Shown one piece after another: positions 28,814 to 37,782 of a DNA stretch of 37,782 nt; positions within the stretch are counted from its first letter, which is position 1, and each line of letters begins with the position of its first letter. A model generated the notes under the pieces. It saw nothing but the letters and a program-made list of their open reading frames with translations, had not been told where the DNA came from and did no database searches. The position numbers and the translations under genes are program-made. The DNA is taken from assembly GCA_020852355.1 (NCBI GenBank), contig JADZBA010000270.1, positions 1 through 37,782 on the forward strand, written 5' to 3'. The DNA comes from Alphaproteobacteria bacterium. GTDB taxonomy: Bacteria > Pseudomonadota > Alphaproteobacteria > ATCC43930 > Allostellaceae.

Positions 28814-29752
28814 ATGAGGAAGCTCGCGCGGGCGCTGGCGCTGCTGGCCCTGCTGCCGACCGCGGCGGCGGCCTATCCCGAGCGGCCGGTCAAGCTGATC
28901 GTGCCGTGGGCGGCTGGCGGCGACACCGACAACATTTTCCGGCCGTTCGGCCAGGCGTTCCAGAAGCAGCTCGGCGAGACCGTGGTCATCGCCAACATCG
29001 GCGGCGCCTCGGGCACCGTCGGCGCGCGCGAGGCGAAGAATGCGCCGGCCGACGGCTACACCCTGTTCGCCGTGCACGACTACATCCACCTCACCTACTA
29101 CACCGGCGTCTCCGACGTGGCGCATACCGACTTCGCGCCGGTCTGTGCCGTCGCCTCGACGCCGTCGGTCCTCACCGCCAGCCCCAAGACCAAGTGGCGG
29201 ACGCTGCCGGAGCTGGTGGCCGACGCCAAGGCGCGACCCGGCCAGATCACCGTCGGCGCGACGCTCGGCTCGACCAGCCATTTCTTCCCCGCGATCTTCG
29301 AGAAGGCGGCCGGCGTGCGGCTGAAGTACGTCTCCTACGACGGCCTGGCGCAGCGCATGAACGCCATCCTCGGCGGGCATATCGACCTGACCGACGGCAA
29401 CCTCACCCAGAAGGGCAAGGTCGACGCGGGCCAGCTCCGCTTCCTCGCCGTGGGCACCGAGAAGCGCAGCCCGGAGATTCCCGACGTGCCGACCTTCAAG
29501 GAGCTCGGTCTCGACGTGGTCTACGCGGTCGTGCGCGGGGTCATGGCGCCGAAGGCGACGCCGGAGCCGGTGCTGGCGACCCTCGACGGCGCCTGCACCA
29601 AGGCGGTCCGGGACCCGGTCTTCGCCCAGTCGATGAAGGTGCAGGGCACCGACGTGCACCATCTCGACCGCAAGGGCTATGCCGCCTTCCTCGCGCGGGT
29701 CGATGCGGAGAACCGGCTGCTGGCCCAGGAGCTCGGGCTGCTGCGGCGCTAG
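28814..29752 (+). CDS. Tripartite tricarboxylate transporter (Bug family) substrate-binding protein TctC
   Basis: 312 aa; signal peptide MRKLARALALLALLPTAAAA; YPERPVKLIVPWAAGGDTDNIFRPFGQAFQKQLGETVVIANIGGASGTVGAREAKNAPADGYTL. Confidence 0.95.
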   Translation: MRKLARALALLALLPTAAAAYPERPVKLIVPWAAGGDTDNIFRPFGQAFQKQLGETVVIANIGGASGTVGAREAKNAPADGYTLFAVHDYIHLTYYTGVSDVAHTDFAPVCAVASTPSVLTASPKTKWRTLPELVADAKARPGQITVGATLGSTSHFFPAIFEKAAGVRLKYVSYDGLAQRMNAILGGHIDLTDGNLTQKGKVDAGQLRFLAVGTEKRSPEIPDVPTFKELGLDVVYAVVRGVMAPKATPEPVLATLDGACTKAVRDPVFAQSMKVQGTDVHHLDRKGYAAFLARVDAENRLLAQELGLLRR

Positions 29753-29776
29753 GTCGCTCTCCGGGAAGGCGGGCCG

Positions 29777-30247
29777 GTGCGGCTCCCGCGCGACACGCTG
29801 GCGGGCCTGCTCGGTCTCGCGCTCAGCGTCTGGCTCTTCGCGCTGACGGCCGGGCTGCCGAAGTCGTCGTTCGTGCCGATCGGCCCGGACTTCTACCCGC
29901 GCATCGTCCTGGCGGCGACGGCGCTGCTCAGCGTCGCGGTCGCCGTCGAGGGCGTGCGCGGGCGGCGACCGCGGCTGCCCGGGGCCGCGCCGCGGCGCAA
30001 CCTCCGGCTCGTCTTACTCACCTTCCTCGTCTTCGGCCTCTATGTCGCGCTGCTGCCGCTCCTGGGATTCCGGGCGGCGACGCTCGCCTTCCTCCTGGCG
30101 CTCCAGGTGGTCCTGGACCCGCCCGCGGATCGCCGCCGGTGGGTGACCGTCGCGCTGGTGGCGGTGGTCACCACCGCGGTGGCCTACTTCGCCTTCGAGC
30201 GTTATCTCTCGGTACTGCTGCCGCGCGGCAGCCTGACCGGCTTCTGA
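29777..30247 (+). CDS. TctB-family small membrane subunit (GTG start)
   Basis: 156 aa, four hydrophobic segments, located between tctC and tctA: GLALSVWLFALTAGLPKSSFVPIGPDFYPRIVLAATALLSVAVAVEG. Confidence 0.88.
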   Translation: MRLPRDTLAGLLGLALSVWLFALTAGLPKSSFVPIGPDFYPRIVLAATALLSVAVAVEGVRGRRPRLPGAAPRRNLRLVLLTFLVFGLYVALLPLLGFRAATLAFLLALQVVLDPPADRRRWVTVALVAVVTTAVAYFAFERYLSVLLPRGSLTGF

Positions 30248-30257
30248 GGCGGCGGCG

Positions 30258-31790
30258 ATGCTGGCGCTCCTCGCCGACGGCATCCTCGACGTCCTGCAGC
30301 TCAAGTACCTGGTGCCGCTCGCCGCCGGCACGCTGATCGGCGTGGTCGGCGGCGCCATGCCGGGCATCACCATCACCATGACCGTCATCATGGTGCTGCC
30401 CTTCACCTTCGGGCTGGAGCCCCTGCAGGGCCTGGCGGCGATGATCGGCGTCTATGTCGGCGGCGAATCGGGCGGCCTCATCACGGCGACGCTGCTCGGC
30501 ATTCCCGGCAAGCCTTCGTCGATCTCGACCATGTTCGACGGCTTCCCGATGACCCGGAAGGGCGAGCCGGGGCGGGCGGTTTGGCTCGGCGTCTGGGCGT
30601 CCTTCTTCGGCGGCCTGCTGGGCGGCGTGTTCCTCATCGGCGCCACCGGCTGGCTCGCCGAGATCGCGCTCGAGTTCGGCCCGTGGGAGTTCTTCGCGCT
30701 CTTCATCTTCGCCCTCTCGATGGTCGCCGGGCTGACCGAGGAGTCGCTGGCGAAGGGCCTGCTCGCCGGCGCGCTGGGCCTGATCATCACGATCTTCGGC
30801 GCCGATCCGATCATGAGCGTGCCGCGCTTCACCATGGGCAGCGAGCTGCTGCGCGGCGGCTTTCCCTTCCTGCCGGTGCTGATCGGTATCTTCGCCTTCG
30901 CCCAGATCATGACCGACATCGAGCGGGCGCGCTCGCTGGCCGAATCGGACGCCTCGGCGCGCGACCTCGTCAGCCTCGCCGTCTCGCACGTGAAGGTCGT
31001 GGGCGAGATCCTCGGCCGGCCCTTCCTGCTGCTGTGGTCGACCTTCATCGGCCTCCTGATCGGCGTGCTGCCGGCGATCGGCGGCAGCGCCGCCAGCGTC
31101 ATGGCGTACGACCAGGCCAAGAAGCTGTCGCGCCATCCCGAGCGCTTCGGCACCGGCACGCCCGAGGGGATCATCGCGTCGGAAGCCTCGAACAACGCCA
31201 ATGTCGGCGGCTCGCTGGTCACCATCATGGCCTTCGGCATCCCGGGCGACGCGGTGACCGCGGTGATGCTGGGCGCCATGACCATCCACGGCATCCAGTC
31301 CGGCCCGCTCTTCATGAGCCAGGAGACGACGCTGGCCTACGGCATCTTCGCCGCCTATCTGCTGGCCCATCCGATCATGCTGGCGATCATGGCGGTCGGC
31401 GCGCGCTGGTTCCTGCGCATCGTGCTGGTGCCGAAGTCGATCCTGATCCCGGTCGTGCTGGTGCTGTGCGTCGTCGGCGCCTACGCGCTCAACAACACCA
31501 TGGACAGCGTCTGGGTGCTGGCGCTCTTCGGCGTCATCGGCTACGGGCTGGTCAAGCTGGGCTTCCCGCTCGCCCCGCTGATCCTCGGGCTCATCCTCGG
31601 CGACCAGATCGAGGTCAACCTGGTGCGCGCACTGATGACCGATTCCGATCCGGCGCTGTTCGTCACGCGGCCGATCTCGGCGCTGCTGCTGGCGCTCTCG
31701 GCGGGCTCGATCGCGCTGGCGCTGTGGCAGCGTCGCCGCCAGCGCCGGCGCCAACCGGCGGCGGACGGCGCGCCCGACGTCGATTTCTGA
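30258..31790 (+). CDS. TctA-family large membrane subunit
   Basis: 510 aa; GVVGGAMPGITITMTVIMVLPFTFGLEPLQGLAAMIGVYVGGESGGLITATLLGIPGKPSSISTMFDGFPMTRKGEPGRAVWLGVWASFFGGLLGG. Confidence 0.96.
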   Translation: MLALLADGILDVLQLKYLVPLAAGTLIGVVGGAMPGITITMTVIMVLPFTFGLEPLQGLAAMIGVYVGGESGGLITATLLGIPGKPSSISTMFDGFPMTRKGEPGRAVWLGVWASFFGGLLGGVFLIGATGWLAEIALEFGPWEFFALFIFALSMVAGLTEESLAKGLLAGALGLIITIFGADPIMSVPRFTMGSELLRGGFPFLPVLIGIFAFAQIMTDIERARSLAESDASARDLVSLAVSHVKVVGEILGRPFLLLWSTFIGLLIGVLPAIGGSAASVMAYDQAKKLSRHPERFGTGTPEGIIASEASNNANVGGSLVTIMAFGIPGDAVTAVMLGAMTIHGIQSGPLFMSQETTLAYGIFAAYLLAHPIMLAIMAVGARWFLRIVLVPKSILIPVVLVLCVVGAYALNNTMDSVWVLALFGVIGYGLVKLGFPLAPLILGLILGDQIEVNLVRALMTDSDPALFVTRPISALLLALSAGSIALALWQRRRQRRRQPAADGAPDVDF

Positions 31791-31807
31791 AACGGGAGGA
31801 GCGTTCC

Positions 31808-32575
31808 ATGGGCCTGTTCGATCTCACCGGCCGCGTCGCGATCGTCACCGGCGGCAATGGCGGCATCGGCCTCGGCATGGCCAAGGGCCTGGCCGGGGCG
31901 GGTGCGGCGGTCGTCGTCGCGGGCCGCAACGCGGAGAAGAGCGCCGCCGCGGTGAAGGCGCTGCAGGCGCTCGGCGCCAAGGCCGCGTCCGCCGAGGTCG
32001 ACGTCTGCGACGAGGCGTCGGTCGCGGCGATGGTCGAGCGGGCCGAGAAGGCGATGGGCCGCATCGACATCCTCGTCAACAACGCCGGCATCAACATCCG
32101 CAAGCGGCCCGAGGAGTACGTGCTGGCCGAGTGGACGAAGGTGATCGAGACCAACCTGACCTCGGCCTTCCTGTGCAGCCACGCCGTCTATCCCGCGATG
32201 AAGCGCGCGGGCGGCGGCAAGATCATCAACATCGGCTCGATGATGTCGATCTTCGGCGCCGCCTTCACCTCGGCCTACGCCGCCAGCAAGGGCGGCATCG
32301 TGCAGTTCAGCAAGGCGCTCGCCACCGCCTGGGCGGTCGACAACATCCAGGTCAATGCGGTGCTGCCCGGCTGGATCGACACCGACCTGACGCGCGCCGC
32401 CCGCACCCAGGTGCAGGGTCTCAACGAGCGCGTCCTCGCCCGCACGCCGGCCGGCCGCTGGGGCACGCCCGACGACCATGCCGGCATCGCCGTGTTCCTG
32501 GCGAGCGCCGCCTCCGACTTCGTCACCGGGACGGCGATCCCGGTCGACGGCGGCTATTCGGTGCAGGGCGTGTAG
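31808..32575 (+). CDS. Short-chain dehydrogenase/reductase (gluconate 5-dehydrogenase/KduD-like)
   Basis: 255 aa; MGLFDLTGRVAIVTGGNGGIGLGMAKGLAGAGAAVVVAGRN...LVNNAGINIRKRPEEY...SAYAASKGGIVQFSKALATAWAVDNIQVNAVLPGWIDTDLT...DGGYSVQGV. Confidence 0.94.
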   Translation: MGLFDLTGRVAIVTGGNGGIGLGMAKGLAGAGAAVVVAGRNAEKSAAAVKALQALGAKAASAEVDVCDEASVAAMVERAEKAMGRIDILVNNAGINIRKRPEEYVLAEWTKVIETNLTSAFLCSHAVYPAMKRAGGGKIINIGSMMSIFGAAFTSAYAASKGGIVQFSKALATAWAVDNIQVNAVLPGWIDTDLTRAARTQVQGLNERVLARTPAGRWGTPDDHAGIAVFLASAASDFVTGTAIPVDGGYSVQGV

Positions 32576-32584
32576 GCGGCGGCG

Positions 32585-33151
32585 CTACCGCAGCCGCCCG
32601 ATGAAGGCGGCGAAGGCGACGAGTTGCCTGGCGATGAAGTCGCGCGTCGTCGCGTCGGTCAATGCGCCGGTCCTCTCGTCGACCTTGGTCTGCACCGAGG
32701 GGACCATGACCTCGGGCTTGTTGAGGACGTAGCCGTCGAGGAAGACCATCGCCTGGCGCAGATGGTACTGGCAGCGCGCGCCACCGAGCAGGCCCTGGGA
32801 TGCCGTCTGCAGCGCGATGGGCTTGCCGGCGAAGGGCTGGTCGGGCAGGCGCGACAGCCAGTCGATGGCGTTCTTGAGACCCCCTGGGATCGAGTAGTTG
32901 TATTCCGGCGTCACGATCAGCAGCCCGTCGGCGGCGCGGATCGCGTCGGCCATGGCGGTGACCGCGGCGGGGAACCCCTCGGCCTGGATGTCGGCGTCGT
33001 AGATCGGCAGCTCGCGGACCGAGCCCAGCGCCTTCACCGTCATGCCGGGGGGAGCGAGCGCCGGCAGGGCACGGGCGACCGCGGCGTTGTACGAGCCCTT
33101 CCGCAGGCTTCCGAGGAGCGTCGCGATCGTCACGGTCTTCGTTTCGGTCAT
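32585..33151 (-). CDS. NAD(P)H-dependent FMN reductase (ChrR/azoreductase-like flavoprotein)
   Basis: 188 aa; TIATLLGSLRKGSYNAAVARALPALAPPGM...ADGLLIVTPEYNYSIPGGLKNAIDWLSR; GSLRKGSxN and TPEYNxSIPGxLKNAIDW motifs. Confidence 0.95.
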   Translation of the reverse strand: MTETKTVTIATLLGSLRKGSYNAAVARALPALAPPGMTVKALGSVRELPIYDADIQAEGFPAAVTAMADAIRAADGLLIVTPEYNYSIPGGLKNAIDWLSRLPDQPFAGKPIALQTASQGLLGGARCQYHLRQAMVFLDGYVLNKPEVMVPSVQTKVDERTGALTDATTRDFIARQLVAFAAFIGRLR

Positions 33152-33179
33152 GGTTCCTCGATCTCCCGTATGAGCCGCC

Positions 33180-33842
33180 TCAGCGCCCCGCCAGCGTGCG
33201 ATGCTCGAGGCGCGACAGCAGCCGCACGAACGGCCACAGCAGCACGAAGTAGATAAGGGCGGCGAGCACGATCGGCGAGGGGTTGAAGGTCAGCGACTGT
33301 GCCGAGCGGGCGGCGAACAGCAGCTCGGGCAGCGCCACCACCGAGGCGAGCGAGGTCAGCTTCGCCACCTCCAGCGTGTTGCCGACGAGGTCCGGCAGGA
33401 CGTTGCGCACCGCCTGCGGCAGCACGACCCAGGCCATCGCCTGCGCCTTGGTGAGGCCGGTCGAGCGCGCCGCCTCCATCTGCCCGCGCGCCACGCTCTC
33501 GATGCCGGCGCGCAGGATCTCGCCGTAGTACGAGGACGTGTTGAGGAAGAAGCCGATCGCGACCGACGCGAAGGCGCCGAGCTCCAGCCCCGCGAAGGGC
33601 AGGCCGGCATAGATGAAGATCAGCAGCACCAGCGGCGGGAAGGCGCGGAAGAAGTCGACATAGACGACGAGCGGCCAGCGCACGGAGCGTCGCCGACTCG
33701 TCGACAGCAGGGCGACGATAAGGCCGCCCGCCAGGCCCAGCGGCACGACGAGGGCGACCAGCAGCAGCGTCGTCCACAGCCCCTGCAGCAGGTAGGGCAG
33801 CGCGGCCCGCATGATGTCGAGATCGAAGAAGGTCTGCAGCAT
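33180..33842 (-). CDS. Polar amino-acid ABC transporter permease (HisM/GlnP family)
   Basis: 220 aa; VYVDFFRAFPPLVLLIFIYAGLPFAG...YYGEILRAGIESVARGQMEAARSTGLTKAQAMAWVVLPQAVRNVLPDLVGNTLEVAKLTSLASVV. Confidence 0.95.
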   Translation of the reverse strand: MLQTFFDLDIMRAALPYLLQGLWTTLLLVALVVPLGLAGGLIVALLSTSRRRSVRWPLVVYVDFFRAFPPLVLLIFIYAGLPFAGLELGAFASVAIGFFLNTSSYYGEILRAGIESVARGQMEAARSTGLTKAQAMAWVVLPQAVRNVLPDLVGNTLEVAKLTSLASVVALPELLFAARSAQSLTFNPSPIVLAALIYFVLLWPFVRLLSRLEHRTLAGR

Positions 33843-34522
33843 CAGCGCTTCCAGGCGAAGCGCGTCTCGACCCACCGGCCGAGCATGACCACGGGAATGA
33901 ACAGCACGAGGTAGGCGGCCGCCCCCAGCGTCAGCGGCGAAGGGTTGAACGAGAAGGACACCGCCGTCTGCGCCGAGGACAGGATCTCCGAGACGGCGAC
34001 GACGGAGCCGAGCGCGGTGCCCTTGGTGATGGCGATGGTACGGTTGGTGAGCGGCGGCACGGTCATGCGGACCGCCTGCGGCAGCACCACCCAGCCCAGC
34101 GTCTGCAGGGCGCCGAGGCCGGTCGATCGCGCCGCCTCCCATTGCCCCCTGGGCACCGCCAGGATGCCCGCCCAGAAGATCTCCTCTGCGAATGCCGACA
34201 GCACCACCGCGAGGCTGAGCCAGGTCGCGACGAAGCCGGACGGCGACCAGCCGGCGGCGGGTCCGCCGAAATAGACGAGCACGATGACGACGAGCGGCGG
34301 CAGCGCGCGGAACAGGTCGACATAGAGGACGATCAGCGCGTTGAGGACGCGCACCCGCAAGGTGCGCACGACCGCGAGCAAGAGGCCGAGCGCGAGGCCC
34401 GACACCACCACGAGGAGCGCCAGCTCGACGGTGACGACGAAGCCCTCGGCGATCTTCGGCAGGTAGCGCGCCATGACCTCGACGTTGAAGAACGTGTCGA
34501 GGAAGCGCTCCCAGCGCGTCAT
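33842..34522 (-). CDS. Polar amino-acid ABC transporter permease (HisM/GlnP family)
   Basis: 226 aa; VLYVDLFRALPPLVVIVLVYFGGPAAG...ILAVPRGQWEAARSTGLGALQTLGWVVLPQAVRMTVPPLTNRTIAITKGTALGSVV; its stop overlaps the next permease start by 1 nt (TGATG). Confidence 0.95.
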   Translation of the reverse strand: MTRWERFLDTFFNVEVMARYLPKIAEGFVVTVELALLVVVSGLALGLLLAVVRTLRVRVLNALIVLYVDLFRALPPLVVIVLVYFGGPAAGWSPSGFVATWLSLAVVLSAFAEEIFWAGILAVPRGQWEAARSTGLGALQTLGWVVLPQAVRMTVPPLTNRTIAITKGTALGSVVAVSEILSSAQTAVSFSFNPSPLTLGAAAYLVLFIPVVMLGRWVETRFAWKR

Positions 34523-34541
34523 CGCCGGCCGCCCGTGCCGG

Positions 34542-35291
<750 letters not shown>

Positions 35292-35294
35292 CGG

Positions 35295-36146
35295 TCAGCC
35301 GCAGCGCGGGGTGTGCGCCGTCGGGTCGTAGCCGGGCAGGCCCGGGACGCCGAAGCCGGGGAACACGGTGCGTTCCGCGGCGTCGGGTGCCGGCGCGGCG
35401 CCGAACCACTTCTCCGAGAGCTTGACGATGGTGCCGTCGAGCTTCATGCACTCCAGCACCTCCTCGATCTGGTTGCGCAGCTCGGCGCTGTCCTTGCGGA
35501 AGGGGGCCGACCAGTGCGCCCGCGTCTCGGTCAGCGGCATGCTCAGCTCGAGCTGCGGGTTGCGCTTGGCCGCCCAGGCGTTGCCGGTGTTGCCGGCGAG
35601 GATCGCGTAGGCGCGGCCGGCCAGCACCGCCTGGATCGCGTCGGGATTGGTGTCGAAGGACTGCACCTCGAAGCCGTACTTCCCGGCGTTGGCGCGCGCC
35701 CAGCCGTCATAGGCGGAGCCCTTGTTCACCGACACCACCTTGCCCTTGAGGTCCTCCAGGCGGGTAAGCGGCGGGCTGCCCTTGCGGATGAGGAACTGGT
35801 ACTCGGTGTAGAGGTAGCCCTCGGTGAAGAGCAGGCTCTCGGCGCGCTCCTTGGTGGCGGTCACCGGTGCCGCGAGGAAGTCGTAGCGGCCGGCGTTCAT
35901 GGCCGGGATGAGCCCGGAGAAGGAAGCGGAGTCGATCTGGATCTCGCGCTTCATCCGCCGCGCGACCTCGGTGAAGAGGTCGATCTGGAACCCCTCGACG
36001 CCGCCGCCCATCTTCGGCATGGCGTGCGGCGCGAAGGTGCCGTCGACGGCGGTGCGCAAGGGCGGCCCGCCCTGCTGCGCGGCAGCGGGCAGCACCAGCG
36101 CCAGCGCCAATGCGCCGGCGAGCACGGAGGTCGGAAGGCGGATCAT
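35295..36146 (-). CDS. Amino-acid ABC transporter periplasmic substrate-binding protein (SBP_bac_3)
   Basis: 283 aa; signal peptide MIRLPTSVLAGALALALVLPAAAQ; VEGFQIDLFTEVARRMKREIQIDSASFSGLIPAMNAGRYDFLAAPVTATKERAESLLFTEGYL. Confidence 0.94.
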   Translation of the reverse strand: MIRLPTSVLAGALALALVLPAAAQQGGPPLRTAVDGTFAPHAMPKMGGGVEGFQIDLFTEVARRMKREIQIDSASFSGLIPAMNAGRYDFLAAPVTATKERAESLLFTEGYLYTEYQFLIRKGSPPLTRLEDLKGKVVSVNKGSAYDGWARANAGKYGFEVQSFDTNPDAIQAVLAGRAYAILAGNTGNAWAAKRNPQLELSMPLTETRAHWSAPFRKDSAELRNQIEEVLECMKLDGTIVKLSEKWFGAAPAPDAAERTVFPGFGVPGLPGYDPTAHTPRCG

Positions 36147-36181
36147 CTGAGGCGGCTCCCCGTCGTCATGGTTGTGGCAGG

Positions 36182-36202
36182 GCGGCGGTCGCGGACCGCC
36201 GC
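36182..36202 (-). other. Intergenic stem-loop between the DUF1028 gene and the substrate-binding protein gene
   Basis: GCGGCGGTC-GCG-GACCGCCGC: perfect 9-bp arms with 3-nt loop. Confidence 0.5.
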
Positions 36203-36257
36203 GAGCGACGCAAGGCACGTGCCAGGGCCGCGGTGCCGGCTCCGGCGGATGGCATCG

Positions 36258-36989
36258 TCAGCGCCGCCGCGCATTCGTCGCGGCGCGGGCGCGCTCGTGC
36301 TGCGCCACGGCCGCCTCGATGACCGCCCAGTCGGTGACGCCGGACGGCCTGTCGCGCGTCGGCGTGAAGCGGCGCATCACGGCATAGCGGCCCTCGCTCA
36401 CCTCATAGAGGCGGCGCAGCTCGGCCAGTGGCTCGGCATGGTCGTCGACGCGCAGGTCGAGCTGCGCGTATTCCTCGCCGGCGAAGATCAGCAGGGCGGC
36501 GGACTGCTTGCCGCGCTTGTCGCCGCCTGCCGCCTGGCCGGCTTCCAGCGCCCGCAGCAGCCGGTCCGCCAGGGGCCGTCTGCGGCCGGCCTGGTAGACG
36601 CGCATGGTCTCGGCGATCACCTCGGGGCCGGCCAGCATGTTGCCGGCGATCGAGACGTTCTCGGCGGTGACATGGCCGCACCACGGGATGCAGGAGGCCC
36701 CGGTCCAGGCGGCGGTGCGGCCGTCGCGATCGACGGCATGGACCTGCCGGTGCTCGCGGCCTTCGTCGGCGGCGGTCAGCAGCCGGACCACGTCCGCGGC
36801 CGGCACCCCCGCCTCGAGCAGCGCGAGCCCGCGGCGGCCGTAGAGCGGGTTGGACAGCGCCTGCGTCGACAACGCGCCGATGCCGCTCCCGACGAACGGG
36901 CAACGCGCGCCGACGGCGAAGGCGCGGGTCGTCACGGCCACGGCGAAGGCGCCGGTCCGGGGCTCGCGGGCGACGATCGACCATGTCAT
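36258..36989 (-). CDS. DUF1028 family (Ntn-hydrolase-like) protein
   Basis: 243 aa from ATG 36989; MTWSIVAREPRTGAFAVAVTTRAFAVGARCPFVGSGIGALSTQALSNPLYGRRGLALLEAG...VSIAGNMLAGPEVIAETMRVYQ...DLRVDDHAEPLAELRRLYEV; typical DUF1028 motifs. Confidence 0.92.
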   Translation of the reverse strand: MTWSIVAREPRTGAFAVAVTTRAFAVGARCPFVGSGIGALSTQALSNPLYGRRGLALLEAGVPAADVVRLLTAADEGREHRQVHAVDRDGRTAAWTGASCIPWCGHVTAENVSIAGNMLAGPEVIAETMRVYQAGRRRPLADRLLRALEAGQAAGGDKRGKQSAALLIFAGEEYAQLDLRVDDHAEPLAELRRLYEVSEGRYAVMRRFTPTRDRPSGVTDWAVIEAAVAQHERARAATNARRR

Positions 36990-37062
36990 GGCGGGTAGCT
37001 TAGCCGATGCGCCCCGGCTTGGCGATTTGCCCACAACGTCCCGACGGTGCTATGCAGCCGGG

Positions 37063-37545
37063 ATGCGTGCGCCGTTCCCCACGGCGCTCATGGCCACGTT
37101 GCTGCTGGCCATGTGCGTCGGAGCCCCCGCCGCCGCGTCGCCGGAGACCCAGGTCGCCGCGGCCCCTCCCTCCATCCGCGCGGAGCATCGGCATCTGCCC
37201 ACGGCCAAGCCGAAGCCCGATCCCGCCCGTCCGTGCGGCGCCGCGCCGTACCGCCAGTCCGGGCGCGCCCATTTCTATGGCGCCCGCCACGACGGCCGGC
37301 GCACTGCGAGCGGCGAGCGTTTCGACATGGACGAGATGACCGCCGCCCATCGCAGCCTGCCCTTCGGCACGCGGGTCAAGGTCACCAACGTCGTCAACGG
37401 CCGCTCGGTCGTGGTCCGCATCAACGACCGCCACGCGCCCGGCCGCGCCAAGGCGATCGACCTCAGCCGCGGCGCCGCCGAGCGACTCGGCTTCCACCGC
37501 CAGGGCGCGACGACGGTGCGGATCGCGGCGGTGTGCGGGAAGTAG
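37063..37545 (+). CDS. RlpA-like double-psi beta-barrel septal ring protein, no SPOR domain
   Basis: 160 aa; signal peptide; GRAHFYGARHDGRRTASGERFDMDEMTAAHRSLPFGTRVKVTNVVNGRSVVVRINDRHAPGRAKAIDLSRGAAERLGF. Confidence 0.93.
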   Translation: MRAPFPTALMATLLLAMCVGAPAAASPETQVAAAPPSIRAEHRHLPTAKPKPDPARPCGAAPYRQSGRAHFYGARHDGRRTASGERFDMDEMTAAHRSLPFGTRVKVTNVVNGRSVVVRINDRHAPGRAKAIDLSRGAAERLGFHRQGATTVRIAAVCGK

Positions 37546-37572
37546 GGCCGCCGCCGCGCGACGACTCCGTCG

Positions 37573-37782
37573 TCATCGTGCCTGTGCCCCGGCCTCCATC
37601 CGGGGTGCTCCGTGCAAGATGCGGAAGATGCGGACGATCACCACCGATCCTCCCGTGACCCCCACAGGATCACGTAGGGTCACTCCGCCAGCATGCGCAT
37701 GCCGTCGGCGACATCGGGTCGCGATGTCCCGGCCTCGGGAAACCGTTCCAGGATCGACAGGCGAGCTTCGATGCGATCGAAG
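37573..37782 (-). pseudogene. Decayed RelE/ParE-family toxin (5' part outside the window)
   Basis: Minus frame reads FDRIEARLSILERFPEAGTSRPDVADGMRMLAE*PYVILW, then continues only after a frameshift as GVTGGSVVIVRIFRILHGAPRMEAGAQAR*; this is the ParE C-terminal pattern (LxxFPxxGxxRPD...GxYxIxYRV...VxIxRILHGAR) broken by an in-frame TGA (37680-37682) and an indel near the C5 run at 37659-37663. Confidence 0.75.

Overview
The window is high-GC and densely coded, consistent with an alphaproteobacterial (Rhodospirillales-like) chromosome. About 40 protein genes and one tRNA are supported. The core is a housekeeping cluster: ppa(partial)-crcB-coaBC ... ubiB-ubiE / mutM-unknown-enoyl-CoA hydratase-rpsT-rhodanese-dnaA. 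It is followed by a SYLF protein, cobQ/cobD, a PMT-type glycosyltransferase, a D-tartrate-dehydratase-like enolase, a VOC protein, a secreted ankyrin protein and an amidohydrolase. Next come the cell-elongation operon mreBCD-mrdA-rodA, tRNA-Lys(CTT), a TctCBA transporter with an SDR, and a polar amino-acid ABC transporter with a DUF1028 protein and an FMN reductase. The window ends with RlpA and a decayed ParE-like toxin. I found no CRISPR array, rRNA, transposase or prophage, and no single convincing new multi-gene defence or mobile system. The most interesting signals are: (1) a rhodanese gene 4 nt upstream of dnaA, with two GANTC-containing direct repeats 11 bp apart in the leader; (2) the rpsT promoter, whose -35 hexamer is exactly the loop of a perfect 9-bp inverted repeat; (3) start-codon or SD-sequestering hairpins ahead of an MFS gene and crcB; (4) a four-gene insertion splitting the conserved ubiB-coaBC neighbourhood; (5) a ParE-type toxin relic with three visible lesions; (6) several uncharacterised envelope proteins in conserved contexts. 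Identifications are by recognition of the translated sequence; no database search was run.
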